In this document: positions 27,406 to 35,765 of the stretch, one piece after another
Position numbering within the stretch: position 1 is the stretch's first letter
Layout of the letters: each line of letters opens with the position of its first letter
Assembly (NCBI GenBank): GCA_029975055.1
Contig: JARKPU010000002.1
Location: forward strand, 1 to 64,000
DNA from: Anaerolinea sp.
Lineage (GTDB): Bacteria > Chloroflexota > Anaerolineae > Anaerolineales > Anaerolineaceae
Direction: 5' to 3'
DNA: 64,000 nucleotides
Made by a program: the position numbers and the translations under genes
The notes under the pieces: model-generated
The model's input: the letters and a program-made list of their open reading frames with translations, nothing else
Database searches by the model: none
What the model was told of the DNA's origin: nothing

Positions 27406-27593
27406 TCCCGTCCTCGCTTTCGCAGAAAACAAACAGTGGCTTCTCCCCAGGCCGGGCTGCGGGCTGGGTGAGGTGATTGTCGAGTTGGCGCATCCAAAGC
27501 CGGGGGTTGCCTTTAGTATAGTTGATTTTCCGGCCAGCGCGCGAAGATGTTTACCACATGGAGGCCATTTCAACGGGACGATCGAACCAGGCC

Positions 27594-27640
27594 TTGACAG
27601 GCCGCATCCGATTCACTGTTATATCCATGACAGATATAAT
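27594..27640 (+). promoter_or_regulatory. padR promoter with overlapping dyad operator
   Basis: TTGACA (27594-27599) and TGTTAT (27617-27622) are spaced by 17 nt. A perfect dyad, TTATATC-7 nt-GATATAA (27619-27639), overlaps the -10 region and start site. PadR proteins commonly bind AT-rich dyads in their own promoters, so this is a good autorepression site. Confidence 0.6.
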
Positions 27641-27655
27641 CGCAACGGATACAAT

Positions 27656-28033
27656 ATGGACACCCACAAGAACCCGCTCGAACTCCTGCCCCTCTCGCCC
27701 CTCGTGTTTCACATGCTGCTCGCCCTGACCGACCGCGAACGCCACGGCTACGGCAGCATGCTGGAAGTCGAGGGCAGCACGGGCGGGGAGATCAAGATGG
27801 GCCCCGGCACGCTCTATGGCACGGTGAAGCGCATGCTGGCGATGGGCCTGATCGAAGAATCGGATACCCGCCCCGACCCCGAACTGGATGACGAGCGCCG
27901 CCGCTATTACCGCCTGACGGCTTTTGGCCGCGCAGCGCTGCAGGCCGAAACCACCCGCCTGGAACGCCCGGTGCGCATGGCGCAGGCCAAACAGGCCCCG
28001 CGCGCCAATCTTCTGAGCGAGGGCAGCGGATGA
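27656..28033 (+). CDS. PadR-family transcriptional regulator
   Basis: This 125-residue regulator has a winged helix at about residues 8-95: LSPLVFHMLLALTDRERHGYG, then MGPGTLYGTVKRMLAMGLIEES and RRRYYRLTAFGR, the standard PadR pattern. A short C-terminal helix serves dimerisation. PadR repressors release DNA on binding a small hydrophobic ligand and usually control transporters or detoxification genes. Upstream in-frame codons belong to an unrelated open frame; the ATG at 27656 lies just downstream of the promoter. The adjacent divergent flavodoxin gene or the downstream lipoprotein are candidate targets. Confidence 0.9.
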   Translation: MDTHKNPLELLPLSPLVFHMLLALTDRERHGYGSMLEVEGSTGGEIKMGPGTLYGTVKRMLAMGLIEESDTRPDPELDDERRRYYRLTAFGRAALQAETTRLERPVRMAQAKQAPRANLLSEGSG

Positions 28034-28150
28034 AAGGCGTGCCCCCGGCTTTTTTCTTGGCCTATATCCAGATTAACAACCCTCGCCGCTCGAAGATCCG
28101 CAGGAACCATTTGGCCGGGCCGGTCGTCCTATGGGTGTATGGAGGTTGCG

Positions 28151-28639
28151 ATGCGAATCCTGACCGGCCTGCTGTTCGCCTTGTGCCTGCTGGCTGGCGC
28201 TGGTTGCCGGCCACAGACGCCTGCCAGGCAAGAACCCGGCTCGGCTGCTGGTTTGCCTGCCCTGGAAACCCCTGAGAGGACGGCCATTCCGATGAAAAAA
28301 CCCCCCGAACGAATTCCGCCCACCCCGCCCACCGAACCGGTCACCGGCGAAGTGCCGGAAGACCTGCTTCAGGCGATCATCCGCGACCTGTCGCAAAAAA
28401 CCGGCGCCGAAGCGGGCGCGATCACCGTCGCGCGGGCAGAGGCCGTCACCTGGAACGACGGCTCGCTGGGCTGCCCGCAGCCCGGGATGATGTACACCCA
28501 ATCGATCGTCAGCGGTTACTGGGTGGTGCTGACGCTTGGCGAAAAGGAATATGATTACCGCGCCAGCCAGGCCGGTTACTTTCTGCAGTGCGAGAAAGGC
28601 TTGCCGCCCATCCGCCCGCAAGGCACCCCAAGCTCATAG
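28151..28639 (+). CDS. Lipoprotein with VTW-GCLG-type domain
   Basis: This 162-residue protein has a lipoprotein signal (LLAGAGC, Cys19) and a Pro-rich linker (about 45-70). The C-terminal domain carries AITVARAEAVTWNDGSLGCP followed by PGMMYTQ, GYWVVLTLGEKEYDYRAS and a late cysteine. The same pattern (AVTWPSGCLG...PGVMCTQ...EGF) occurs in the lipoprotein at 44767, so the two share a domain whose function I do not know. GGAGG lies directly upstream of the ATG. The 117 nt before it hold no other gene. Confidence 0.8.
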   Translation: MRILTGLLFALCLLAGAGCRPQTPARQEPGSAAGLPALETPERTAIPMKKPPERIPPTPPTEPVTGEVPEDLLQAIIRDLSQKTGAEAGAITVARAEAVTWNDGSLGCPQPGMMYTQSIVSGYWVVLTLGEKEYDYRASQAGYFLQCEKGLPPIRPQGTPSS

Positions 28640-28657
28640 AACAGATTGGTCATCCAT

Positions 28658-28700
28658 TTTTCTGTCAAATGTGGGGCAATGCCCCGCATTTTATAGAAAA
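28658..28700. repeat. Dispersed GTGGGGC palindrome, copy C
   Basis: An imperfect inverted repeat with core TGTGGGGC-AAT-GCCCCGCA and outer arms TTTTCT/AGAAAA follows the lipoprotein stop codon by 19 nt. It could also act as a terminator in either direction. Confidence 0.8.
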
Positions 28701-28721
28701 TAATCTACACAATCATAAAGC

Positions 28722-28755
28722 AAAAAAGGCGGAGCACCTGTGAGGGTGCTCCGCC
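28722..28755 (-). terminator. Intrinsic terminator of the subtilase gene
   Basis: A perfect 11-bp stem (28728-28738 with 28745-28755) with a 6-nt loop is followed, on the minus strand, by six U (A run at 28722-28727). A second 9-bp hairpin (28769-28777 with 28797-28805) lies between it and the stop codon. Confidence 0.88.
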
Positions 28756-28817
28756 CGTATCACCGCAGGCCCTGCCGTCCGGTGACGTTCCAGGGGCGGC
28801 AGGGCGAAAAACCAGCC

Positions 28818-31800
28818 TTATGGAGCGGTGAACAGCAGCGCTTCGCTTTCTTGCGTCGCACCGCCGCACGCCCCTGAGCCGCGGTCGCCGTTGGTCACCA
28901 GCAGCACGCCCAGCTCGGGGGTGTTGCCGGGCCACAGGCCAAAGTTATAGACCGTCAGCGCGGCCGGGTCATAGGTGTGAGCCGCCACATCGGAGGGCAC
29001 ACCGTAGAACCCCTCGCCCAGCGGCGTCACCGTCAACCCTTCGACCACATCGCCGGGGCCGCCATAATAGAAGTCCTGGGCGACCACGTCCATGTCCACG
29101 TTGGTGGCCAGCAAATCCGCGCCCGAAAGGCCGACCTGCTCGCCGCAGATATTCAGCACCGTGTTGCCGGTGTTCATGGAGTGCTCGGCATAGAAGAACG
29201 CCGAAGCCGTGCCGGTGGTCAGATTCACCGCATAAGCCAGCTGGCGCCCATCCGAGATGGTGTTGAGGCCCGAGAGGTCGCGGTTGAGCACCACGTAATC
29301 ATCCACGCCGTCGCGGTTTGTATCCAGCCACACCTGAATGGAAACAGGCAGCAGGTGCTGCTGGCGCTCCCAGGTGTTCACGGCGAAGGCCCAGATGAAG
29401 GAGGCGTTCGCCGAGCAGAACCCGGCCGGGACGGGGAAGGTGTTGATCCCCACCGCGCGGATATCGGGCGTGGGGGCCTGGCCGCCGAGCGGGCCTTCGG
29501 GGATGTTCGGGCTGACCGCCAGGAGCGTGTACGCGTCATTTTGCGCCACGCCCACGCCGGTGTTCTCCAGGCCGATCGTCTGCGGGGAGATATCCGGCGT
29601 CAGCACGGTCGTATCGGCCACCACGCGCGCGTCCTTGCGCGGCAGCACGTGCCAGGCCAGGTGAATGGGGTGCTGGCCGTCATCGAGCTGCAGGTAACCG
29701 TCATATTCATTGAGCGTCAGCGCGTCGGGGTTGTTGCCGTTGCTGCCCGAGTTCATGGAATTGCCGCGCAGCAGCGCCCCGTTGATCGTCAACGTCACAG
29801 TGAAGGTGGTTTCCTTCCCCTTACCGGGCATCACCGTCACCGTAGAAGGCGCGCTCAGACTCACCGCGCCGTTCGCCTGGTCGTCGGCATAGCGGAATTC
29901 GGGCGTCACGGTGTAGGTGTGTTTCTTGTTATCCAGGTTGCGGATCACCACCGTCTTGGTGAGCGTCACCACGTCATCGGCCACATCCACAAAGCCAAAG
30001 CCGAGTGCGCCGGTCGGCACATCGCGGTCAAAAGCCACCACCGGGGCCGCCAGGGCATTATCCACCCGCACTTCACCGCCGCCAATGCGCGTGATGGGCG
30101 CGAGCGTGCCCAGAAGCGGGTAATCGACGATGTTCGTCTCGGCATTGTTCATCAGCAAGGCCTTCACCTCGAGCGGTTTCAGGCCGTGGCCGACTGCCTG
30201 GCCGGATGGCGTGCCGTTACCGGTCGTCTTGGTGCCGCCGTAGCCCTCCAGGATCAACGCCGCCGAACCAGCCACCATCGGCGAGGCCCCCGAGGTGCCG
30301 CCAAACGGGCTTACCCCGGTGCCAGAACCGGCGACAGCCGAGACCGAAGCGCCCGGAGCGCCGATTTCGGGCTTGATCAAGGTGGTGTTCTCATGCTGCG
30401 GGCCGCGCGACGAGCTGCCCACGACCGTCTTCACCAGCGGGAGGCCCACATTCGGGTCAAAGGTGACGACCGTGTTGGGGAGGCCGCTTCTCAGCTTGTT
30501 GGCGTTGGCCTGGCTGATCATATAGCCCGGGATGGTGATCGGCCGGTCGCCGCCGTCGCCGCCCTCGAACGGGTCGCCGGTGGCCACCAGGCCGATGATG
30601 CCGATCAACCCGCCAGCGTCGCCGATGTTCTTGATCTTGAGGGTGAAGTTACAGGCGCCGCGATCCACCAGCACGATCTTCCCCGCCAGCGAACCGGCCG
30701 GGAAGGCCGCGCAGCCGTTCAGGTTGCCGCCCGCGCCGTTGCCATATTGCACAGGCGCGGTGATCGCACCCGTCAGCCTGGCCGACCAGGGCTGGAAGAT
30801 GGCCGGGTACTGGCCCGCGATGCTGGCCGGAGCGTTCACCACCATGAAGGGCATGAAGGCGCTCGGCACGCTGGTCTGCGCCACCGAAAGGGCCGTCGGC
30901 GCCGAAGCGGGCGTGCCGGCCACGTACGGTTTATCCGAGCCGTTGCCCGCCGAAGAAACCGTCAATATGCCCAGTTTGGTGGCGTTATCCACCGCCGCCG
31001 AAAGGTCGTCATCAAACGGCTGGCCGTAATCGGAGCCAAGCGACATGTTGATGATATCAACGCGGTCTTTGACTTTGCCATCGCCGTTCGGGTCGGCGGC
31101 GAACTCCATGCCCTGGATCAAAGCGACCCCCGAGCAGGAGGTGGAAACCGATGAGCAGACCTTGACGGCGTAAAGGCTCACGCCGGGGGCCACTCCGCCC
31201 ACCCCGCCGATGATATGGGCCACATGCGTACCGTGGCCGCGGCCGGGGCCGGCATCCAGCGGGTCGGGGTCGGGGGCCAGCGGTGGGCCGCTGCTGCCGC
31301 TCCAAAGCGAGCCGACGAAGTCATACCCGCCCACCACCTTGGCGGTGGGGAAGCTGCCCGGCTCGACGATATCCGGGTTGTTGCTGGCAAAATCGGCCGG
31401 GTTGCCCGAGCCGCCCAGGGCAGCGTGGGTGTAGTCAATGCCGCTGTCGAGCACGGCTACCTTGATGCCCTTGCCCGTGATGCCCCTGGCCTGCAAGGCC
31501 GAAGCGCCGATATACGGCACCGTTTCCGAAAGGTCGGCGACGTAATTGCCAACCGGGGCGATGCGCACCACGCGCGGGTCCTGCGCAAGCTGCGGCAAGA
31601 CCGAGGCATCCACCTCCACCAGCACAGCGTTCAGCACCAACTGAACGCTGCCCAGCACGCGCGCGTTCGGATCGAGCGCGCGCAGGCTGCCGAGGAAGCC
31701 GGTCTGCTGAGCCCTGGCCGCATCTTTAGCCTTTTTCTCATCCTGCCCCTTTTCAAAGGCGGCAGCTCCAGAATCAGCCGAGAGGCGGATGATCACCTGG

Positions 31801-32012
31801 CTCGTTCCCTGGGCTCCGGCCAATGATTGGTCGAGCACGCCGACAGAAAGGTCGGAAAGCTCGACCGGGGTGTCCAACTTAAGTTCGTTAACCCGGGCAG
31901 GCAGCTCCCGGCCGTTCATCCGGTCGGGTCCGCCATCCTGGGCAGAGACGGCCGCCGTGTTGGAAAGCACCAGCACCAGCGCCATCAGCGCGTATAGGAA
32001 ATTGCGCTTCAT
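28818..32012 (-). CDS. Secreted subtilisin-like serine protease (S8) with PA insertion
   Basis: This is a 1064-residue exported subtilase. It has a signal peptide (about 1-25) and a propeptide-like region, then a catalytic domain with Asp189 (AVLDSGIDYTH), His260 (GHGTHVAHIIGG) and Ser574 (GTSGASPMVAGS). A protease-associated domain is inserted between His and Ser (about 400-520, GKIVLVDRGACNF), as in cell-wall C5a-peptidase-like subtilases. An Fn3-like domain (about 640-770) and a long C-terminal region with VWLDTNRDGVDDYVVLN follow. The start at 32012 follows AAGGAGGGACAATTC; the reading upstream of it translates the riboswitch leader. The chain lacks the LP tail of the other secreted proteins here. 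Extracellular protein degradation is the expected role, and its transcription looks controlled by c-di-GMP. Confidence 0.93.
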   Translation of the reverse strand: MKRNFLYALMALVLVLSNTAAVSAQDGGPDRMNGRELPARVNELKLDTPVELSDLSVGVLDQSLAGAQGTSQVIIRLSADSGAAAFEKGQDEKKAKDAARAQQTGFLGSLRALDPNARVLGSVQLVLNAVLVEVDASVLPQLAQDPRVVRIAPVGNYVADLSETVPYIGASALQARGITGKGIKVAVLDSGIDYTHAALGGSGNPADFASNNPDIVEPGSFPTAKVVGGYDFVGSLWSGSSGPPLAPDPDPLDAGPGRGHGTHVAHIIGGVGGVAPGVSLYAVKVCSSVSTSCSGVALIQGMEFAADPNGDGKVKDRVDIINMSLGSDYGQPFDDDLSAAVDNATKLGILTVSSAGNGSDKPYVAGTPASAPTALSVAQTSVPSAFMPFMVVNAPASIAGQYPAIFQPWSARLTGAITAPVQYGNGAGGNLNGCAAFPAGSLAGKIVLVDRGACNFTLKIKNIGDAGGLIGIIGLVATGDPFEGGDGGDRPITIPGYMISQANANKLRSGLPNTVVTFDPNVGLPLVKTVVGSSSRGPQHENTTLIKPEIGAPGASVSAVAGSGTGVSPFGGTSGASPMVAGSAALILEGYGGTKTTGNGTPSGQAVGHGLKPLEVKALLMNNAETNIVDYPLLGTLAPITRIGGGEVRVDNALAAPVVAFDRDVPTGALGFGFVDVADDVVTLTKTVVIRNLDNKKHTYTVTPEFRYADDQANGAVSLSAPSTVTVMPGKGKETTFTVTLTINGALLRGNSMNSGSNGNNPDALTLNEYDGYLQLDDGQHPIHLAWHVLPRKDARVVADTTVLTPDISPQTIGLENTGVGVAQNDAYTLLAVSPNIPEGPLGGQAPTPDIRAVGINTFPVPAGFCSANASFIWAFAVNTWERQQHLLPVSIQVWLDTNRDGVDDYVVLNRDLSGLNTISDGRQLAYAVNLTTGTASAFFYAEHSMNTGNTVLNICGEQVGLSGADLLATNVDMDVVAQDFYYGGPGDVVEGLTVTPLGEGFYGVPSDVAAHTYDPAALTVYNFGLWPGNTPELGVLLVTNGDRGSGACGGATQESEALLFTAP

Positions 32013-32097
32013 GAATTGTCCCTCCTTCGTGGGTGTCTGAGAACTCAGTTGAAATGGAATACGGTTGCAGGATCGAAAGAATTTCACCTCCTTAAAC

Positions 32098-32124
32098 AAA
32101 AACTGCCGGATGTGATTCGGCAGT
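32098..32124 (-). terminator. Riboswitch-controlled intrinsic terminator in the subtilase leader
   Basis: On the minus strand, ACTGCCG (32124-32118) pairs with CGGCAGT (32108-32102) over a 9-nt loop, followed by UUUUUGUUU. The 5' arm contains UGCC, the closing strand of the c-di-GMP aptamer, so terminator and aptamer cannot form together. Confidence 0.8.
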
Positions 32125-32190
32125 CTGGCGATCTGCCAGGGCAGACCCATGACTTTGCGCCCCCATCTCGCGGTGGGTTTACCTTTTCGC
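32117..32190 (-). ncRNA. Cyclic-di-GMP-I (GEMM-I) riboswitch aptamer
   Basis: Reading the minus strand, the leader shows the GEMM-I signature in order: GGTAAACCCACC, a GCGA (GNRA) tetraloop, GATGGGG, then GCGCAAAGTC, then GGGTCT, a stem CTGGC-AGATC-GCCAG, and a closing CTGCCGAA. GGUA (32183-32180) pairs with UGCC (32122-32119) to close the three-way junction. The GNRA loop, the GCAAAG segment and their order match the known c-di-GMP-I family. Ligand binding should hold UGCC and prevent the terminator just downstream, predicting an ON switch for the secreted protease. Confidence 0.85.
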
Positions 32191-32226
32191 TCAAACAAAC
32201 AAGGTTGTACTTGAAAGGCTGTTAAA

Positions 32227-32254
32227 AGTATAACGTCCAACGGGAAGATTTCAA
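32227..32254 (-). promoter_or_regulatory. Promoter of the subtilase and its riboswitch leader
   Basis: On the minus strand TTGAAA (32254-32249) and TATACT (32232-32227) are 16 nt apart, five of six matches each. Transcription would start near 32220, giving a leader of about 208 nt that contains the riboswitch. Confidence 0.7.
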
Positions 32255-32311
32255 GTTAAATTATCAAAAATAGCCAGAATATCCCCCATGCTCCACCCCC
32301 TGGCAAACAGA

Positions 32312-33292
32312 TCATTTCACCGGCACGAAGACGCCCCCTCTCACCGCCGATTCCCTGGCGGCGATGACCACACGGGTGGGGTGAACCTCCAGCCCTGGCT
32401 CGAATGGCCGCGGAGCCATCCCGCGCAGGTAATTTACCACCATCTGAAGGTAAGAAGCTCGCTCGCGGCCCGGCAGGGTGGTTTCGCCGCGCGCATCCAC
32501 CACCCGCACTGAGCGCGTCTTCAGGTCTGTTTCCAAAAAGGCGCGCGTGCCGAAGATGCGCACGAATTCATTCCCCCACACGCCGTGGCCCGCCTGGTTG
32601 AGGTAATTCAACGCCATCGAGGCGACCCCGCCGTTTTCCAGCCTGAGAAGCGCCGACGCGGCCATGCGCAGCCCGCCGCCCTTCGGGTTGCCCAGGCCGG
32701 TATCTACCGCCGCCACCTCGCTCACCAGGCAGCCCGCCACGTGTTCGATCATCCGCACGGCATGGATGCCGCACTGCAGGATCAGCCCGCCGTCCAGCGC
32801 TTCATCCTGGGGCCGCCAGTCGGCATAGGGATAAGACTTCTGCACCGAAACCTGCACCACCTGGCCCAGGTCGCCCCGCCGGACGATTTCGCCCGCCGTG
32901 GCATACGGCTCATCGAAAGCCGTGCCCGCCATCTCGAAGAATTCCAGGCCCGTCTCGGCGGCAAGCGCGAGGATCTCATCCAGTTCATGAGCGGTCATCA
33001 CGCACGGCTTTTCGGCATAGACGTGCTTGCCCGCCTGCAGCGCCTTGATAATATCACCGCCCTGCAGGCTGCGCACCGGCGAGCAGATCGAAACCAGCTG
33101 AACGCGCGGATCGGCCAGCATACCCTCGTAGCTGGCGTAGATGCGCATGCCGGGCCCCGCCTGGGCCTCTGCGATGCCGCAGCATGCCGCCAGTTCGGCC
33201 CCCTGGATGCCCCCGATCTCTTTTAGAACCTGGTGCCCGTTCGAGCCGTAGGCGCCCACCCCCAGCACATTGCCGGCCTCGATCATCCCCAT
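32312..33292 (-). CDS. Gfo/Idh/MocA-family oxidoreductase (second of pair)
   Basis: This 326-residue NAD(P)-dependent dehydrogenase has an N-terminal Rossmann domain (VLGVGAYGSNGHQ) and the family motif GKHVYAEKP. A C-terminal alpha/beta domain with DGGLILQCGIHAVRMIEH carries the substrate-site histidine. Members oxidise, reduce or epimerise sugars and sugar acids. ATG at 33292 is chosen because GGAGGG lies seven bases before it; a TTG at 33298 would be too close to that site. It is the last gene of the eight-gene glycan operon and follows a second family member. Confidence 0.87.
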   Translation of the reverse strand: MGMIEAGNVLGVGAYGSNGHQVLKEIGGIQGAELAACCGIAEAQAGPGMRIYASYEGMLADPRVQLVSICSPVRSLQGGDIIKALQAGKHVYAEKPCVMTAHELDEILALAAETGLEFFEMAGTAFDEPYATAGEIVRRGDLGQVVQVSVQKSYPYADWRPQDEALDGGLILQCGIHAVRMIEHVAGCLVSEVAAVDTGLGNPKGGGLRMAASALLRLENGGVASMALNYLNQAGHGVWGNEFVRIFGTRAFLETDLKTRSVRVVDARGETTLPGRERASYLQMVVNYLRGMAPRPFEPGLEVHPTRVVIAARESAVRGGVFVPVK

Positions 33293-33294
33293 GT

Positions 33295-34320
33295 TCAATC
33301 CCTCCTGAGCCGCGCCTGCATCATTTCGATCGTGCGGATGGCCGAGACGATCATCTCACTGCCCGCCAGCAGCCCATCCAGCCGCTCGCCGCGCACGGCG
33401 CGATAGAACACATCCCATTGGTAGCCCGCCCCGGCCGATTTCACCTGGCAGCGCCGGGTGACCTGCTCGCCGTTCACGCCGGCCGAAAGCGCCAGCGCGC
33501 TCATTCCGGCGGTCAGGTTGGCATCCAGCACGCCCAGGTTGCGCGTGACCGTGCCGCGTTCGAAGTTCATCTCTAAAGCACAGCGGTAGAACTGGCGGTC
33601 GTCAATGCAGAATGAGGAAAAGATGCTGCCAATCGAACCGTCTGCGTAGAGGATCGAAAGCTGAGCGTTATCGGGCGTGGGGCGGCCGGTGAAGAGGCGC
33701 GATTGAAACACCTGCACATCCTGCACCCCGCGGAAGAACCACGACACGTCGTTGATCAGGTAAATTCCCAGCCGGAAGATCGGCGCGGCCGGGCACAGCT
33801 CGGGGTCGTCATACCAGCTGCCATCCGGCTGCTCGCGGTACGAGCACCAGGTGGTGGCGCGGTACGCCACCGGCCGGCCAAGGTGAAATTCCTCCACCCA
33901 GCCGGCCAGCACCGCCAGGTCGGCGGGCATGCGCGGTGACGGCGAGTTGAGGTGCACCACGCGCCCCAATCGGGCGGCCTTTGTCAGCACTGCCCCGGCC
34001 TGGGCGGAATCCAGCTCGAAGGGCTTGGTGGTGATCACATCCCTGCCCGCGGTGATGGCCCGGTCGATCAACCCCGCCCGCCCTACCGGCCCGGTGAACA
34101 GCCCGACGGCCTCCACCTGCGGGTCTTCCAGCAGCCTGGCAAAATCGGTGTAGCCTTTCACCCCCAGCCGGGCGCTCCAGGCGGCGGTTTTAGCCGCGTC
34201 GAGGTCGCACACCGCCACGAGGTCGATATACTCACGCCCGGCCCCGGCCAGGAGCTCGTTTTCGATGATCCACGAGCCGAAGTTAAGCCCCACCAGCCCC
34301 AGCCTGATTTTGCTCGACAT
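33295..34320 (-). CDS. Gfo/Idh/MocA-family oxidoreductase (first of pair)
   Basis: The protein has 341 residues. The N-terminal Rossmann fold begins IRLGLVGLNFGSWIIEN. The usual EKP motif is replaced by DVITTKPFE, a common variant. A C-terminal domain carries APIFRLGIYLINDVSWF in place of the standard GG-x-H segment, so the canonical histidine is missing and the chemistry may differ from its neighbour. It starts 3 nt after the nitrilase stop. The pair probably converts sugar-acid products released by the upstream lyase, but the substrate is not known. Confidence 0.85.
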   Translation of the reverse strand: MSSKIRLGLVGLNFGSWIIENELLAGAGREYIDLVAVCDLDAAKTAAWSARLGVKGYTDFARLLEDPQVEAVGLFTGPVGRAGLIDRAITAGRDVITTKPFELDSAQAGAVLTKAARLGRVVHLNSPSPRMPADLAVLAGWVEEFHLGRPVAYRATTWCSYREQPDGSWYDDPELCPAAPIFRLGIYLINDVSWFFRGVQDVQVFQSRLFTGRPTPDNAQLSILYADGSIGSIFSSFCIDDRQFYRCALEMNFERGTVTRNLGVLDANLTAGMSALALSAGVNGEQVTRRCQVKSAGAGYQWDVFYRAVRGERLDGLLAGSEMIVSAIRTIEMMQARLRRD

Positions 34321-34323
34321 GCC

Positions 34324-35205
34324 TCACGCCTCCAGCGCTTCGTCGAAGTCGATTCGCCCAAAGGCGATGCGCGGCGCGGCGCGGTCGATGTTGGGGATGC
34401 CTGCGATCAGGCCGACCACGTCGCCAAAGCGGTTGACAATCGAGCCCTGGCCCCCGTGGTAGAAGTTCCGCCCGTCATAGCCGACCATGTTCACGGCCGC
34501 CATCGCCCGCCTTTGGCGGATGCATTCCAGGATGCCCTCGCCCGGGAAGCAGGCCGCCTGCATCTGATGGTAGTAACGCTGCTGGCCTTCGGGAGAGGTC
34601 AGGTCCTGGTTGGTGACGCGTTCCTCGCGCGTACCGCCCGCGCCCGTGGGCAGGAGCAGCAGTTCCACCCCGGCGCGCTCGAACACCGCGTTGCGCGAGC
34701 GGATGCCCAGGTCGGCGCAGATGATGATGCCGCAGCGCACGCCTTTCACCTCAAAAAAGTTGAATTGCTCCTGCCCCTCGCGGACATGCCCGATGTCTTC
34801 GGTTTCATCGAAATACAGCTCCACCGCGGGGTCGAGCGGAGCTTCGCGCGGGGTGACACGGTGCTTCCGCTGCACCACGAACGTCCCATCCGGGAAGACC
34901 GCATAATGCGCCAGGTAGCGCTTCGGACCCGACGCCTCCACAAACCCCGCCAGGATGGCCAGCCCGTGTTCGCGCGCCAGGGCGCTCAAGGCCGCATAGA
35001 CCGGCCCGCAGCCGGCCTCTTCGGCCAGGGCGAGAACCTCGGGGTAGCCGCCATAGCCGGTGGCGCTCATCTCGGGGGTGAGCAGCAGGTCGCAGCCCAT
35101 CTTCCCGGCCTGCTCCGCGAACGCCGCAATTTGCGCCAGGTTGCCGGGCAGGTCGCCGGGCAGCGAGCGCGTGGAACCGACAGCCAGATTAAGCACCCTG
35201 CTCAT
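34324..35205 (-). CDS. Carbon-nitrogen hydrolase (nitrilase superfamily)
   Basis: This 293-residue enzyme has the Glu-Lys-Cys triad of the family: Glu45 (LLTPEMSATGY), Lys114 (VQRKHRV) and Cys163 (CGIIICADLGI). These enzymes hydrolyse amides, carbamoyl groups or nitriles in the cytoplasm. The start at 35205 follows GGAGG and overlaps the end of the HEAT gene by 17 nt. The C-terminal part ends with a QGSIVNRFGDVVG segment. A place in a glycan operon suggests it removes an amide or N-acyl group from a sugar derivative; that is an inference. It carries no signal peptide. Confidence 0.85.
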   Translation of the reverse strand: MSRVLNLAVGSTRSLPGDLPGNLAQIAAFAEQAGKMGCDLLLTPEMSATGYGGYPEVLALAEEAGCGPVYAALSALAREHGLAILAGFVEASGPKRYLAHYAVFPDGTFVVQRKHRVTPREAPLDPAVELYFDETEDIGHVREGQEQFNFFEVKGVRCGIIICADLGIRSRNAVFERAGVELLLLPTGAGGTREERVTNQDLTSPEGQQRYYHQMQAACFPGEGILECIRQRRAMAAVNMVGYDGRNFYHGGQGSIVNRFGDVVGLIAGIPNIDRAAPRIAFGRIDFDEALEA

Positions 35206-35761
35206 CCGCCAACCTCCGTAAAGCTTTGCGCGCCTCGGTCTGCGTGCACCATTCATCGAAACTCGCGGCGGCCTCCAGGCTGGCGCGGCTCTCCGGGCGG
35301 CCGATGCCGCCCAGCGCCCGCGCCGCAGCCGCCCGCACGGGGTAATCTTCGCTTTCGCGCGCCACACACTCTTCGATCAACTCTCTGAATTCCGCATCCG
35401 CCGCGCCGATGCTATATACCGCGTAGAGAATCGCCTGCTTCACCCTGCCCCGGCAGCGCCAGGCTTCCAGCGTTTCGGCATCCGGCGCGCCGTCGAAGTG
35501 AACTTCGATCGGCCCGATTTCCTCGGCCATGCGCGTATCATCGGTGGTGTTCACAAAGCGCGCGGGCGGCTGGCTGTAGAGCGGGCGGCCCTCCTCGCAG
35601 AGGAACATCCGCTTCAAGACAGGCGCCCAGGCCGGGTCTTGGGTCTCGCCAATCCCTTCGGCGGCAGCATAGCGCACGCGCCAGTCGGGGTGCTCCGCCA
35701 GGGCTTTCAGGTCGGCGCCGCCCGAAAGGCAGCTTTCCATCAATTCAAAGACATCCGCCAT
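35189..35761 (-). CDS. HEAT-repeat protein
   Basis: This 190-residue soluble helical protein has HEAT/PBS-lyase-like repeats: ALAEHPDWRVRYAAAEGIGE near the N-terminus, and VARESEDYPVRAAAARALGG and RPESRASLEAAASF near the C-terminus. Such repeats mediate protein-protein contact, and no catalytic site is visible. It begins 4 nt after the lyase stop and overlaps the nitrilase start, so it is embedded in the operon and tightly coupled. A scaffold or assembly role for the neighbouring enzymes is a guess. The start at 35761 is the first ATG after the lyase gene. Confidence 0.75.
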   Translation of the reverse strand: MADVFELMESCLSGGADLKALAEHPDWRVRYAAAEGIGETQDPAWAPVLKRMFLCEEGRPLYSQPPARFVNTTDDTRMAEEIGPIEVHFDGAPDAETLEAWRCRGRVKQAILYAVYSIGAADAEFRELIEECVARESEDYPVRAAAARALGGIGRPESRASLEAAASFDEWCTQTEARKALRRLADEQGA

Positions 35762-35765
35762 CCTC

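Noticed and set aside
28977..31154. 725-codon open frame on the plus strand
   Set aside because: It lies opposite the subtilase gene and has no family motif; it is a GC-rich shadow of that gene's third-codon bias.
32013..32240. N-terminal extension of the subtilase
   Set aside because: It translates the riboswitch leader; the signal peptide and ribosome site fit the start at 32012.
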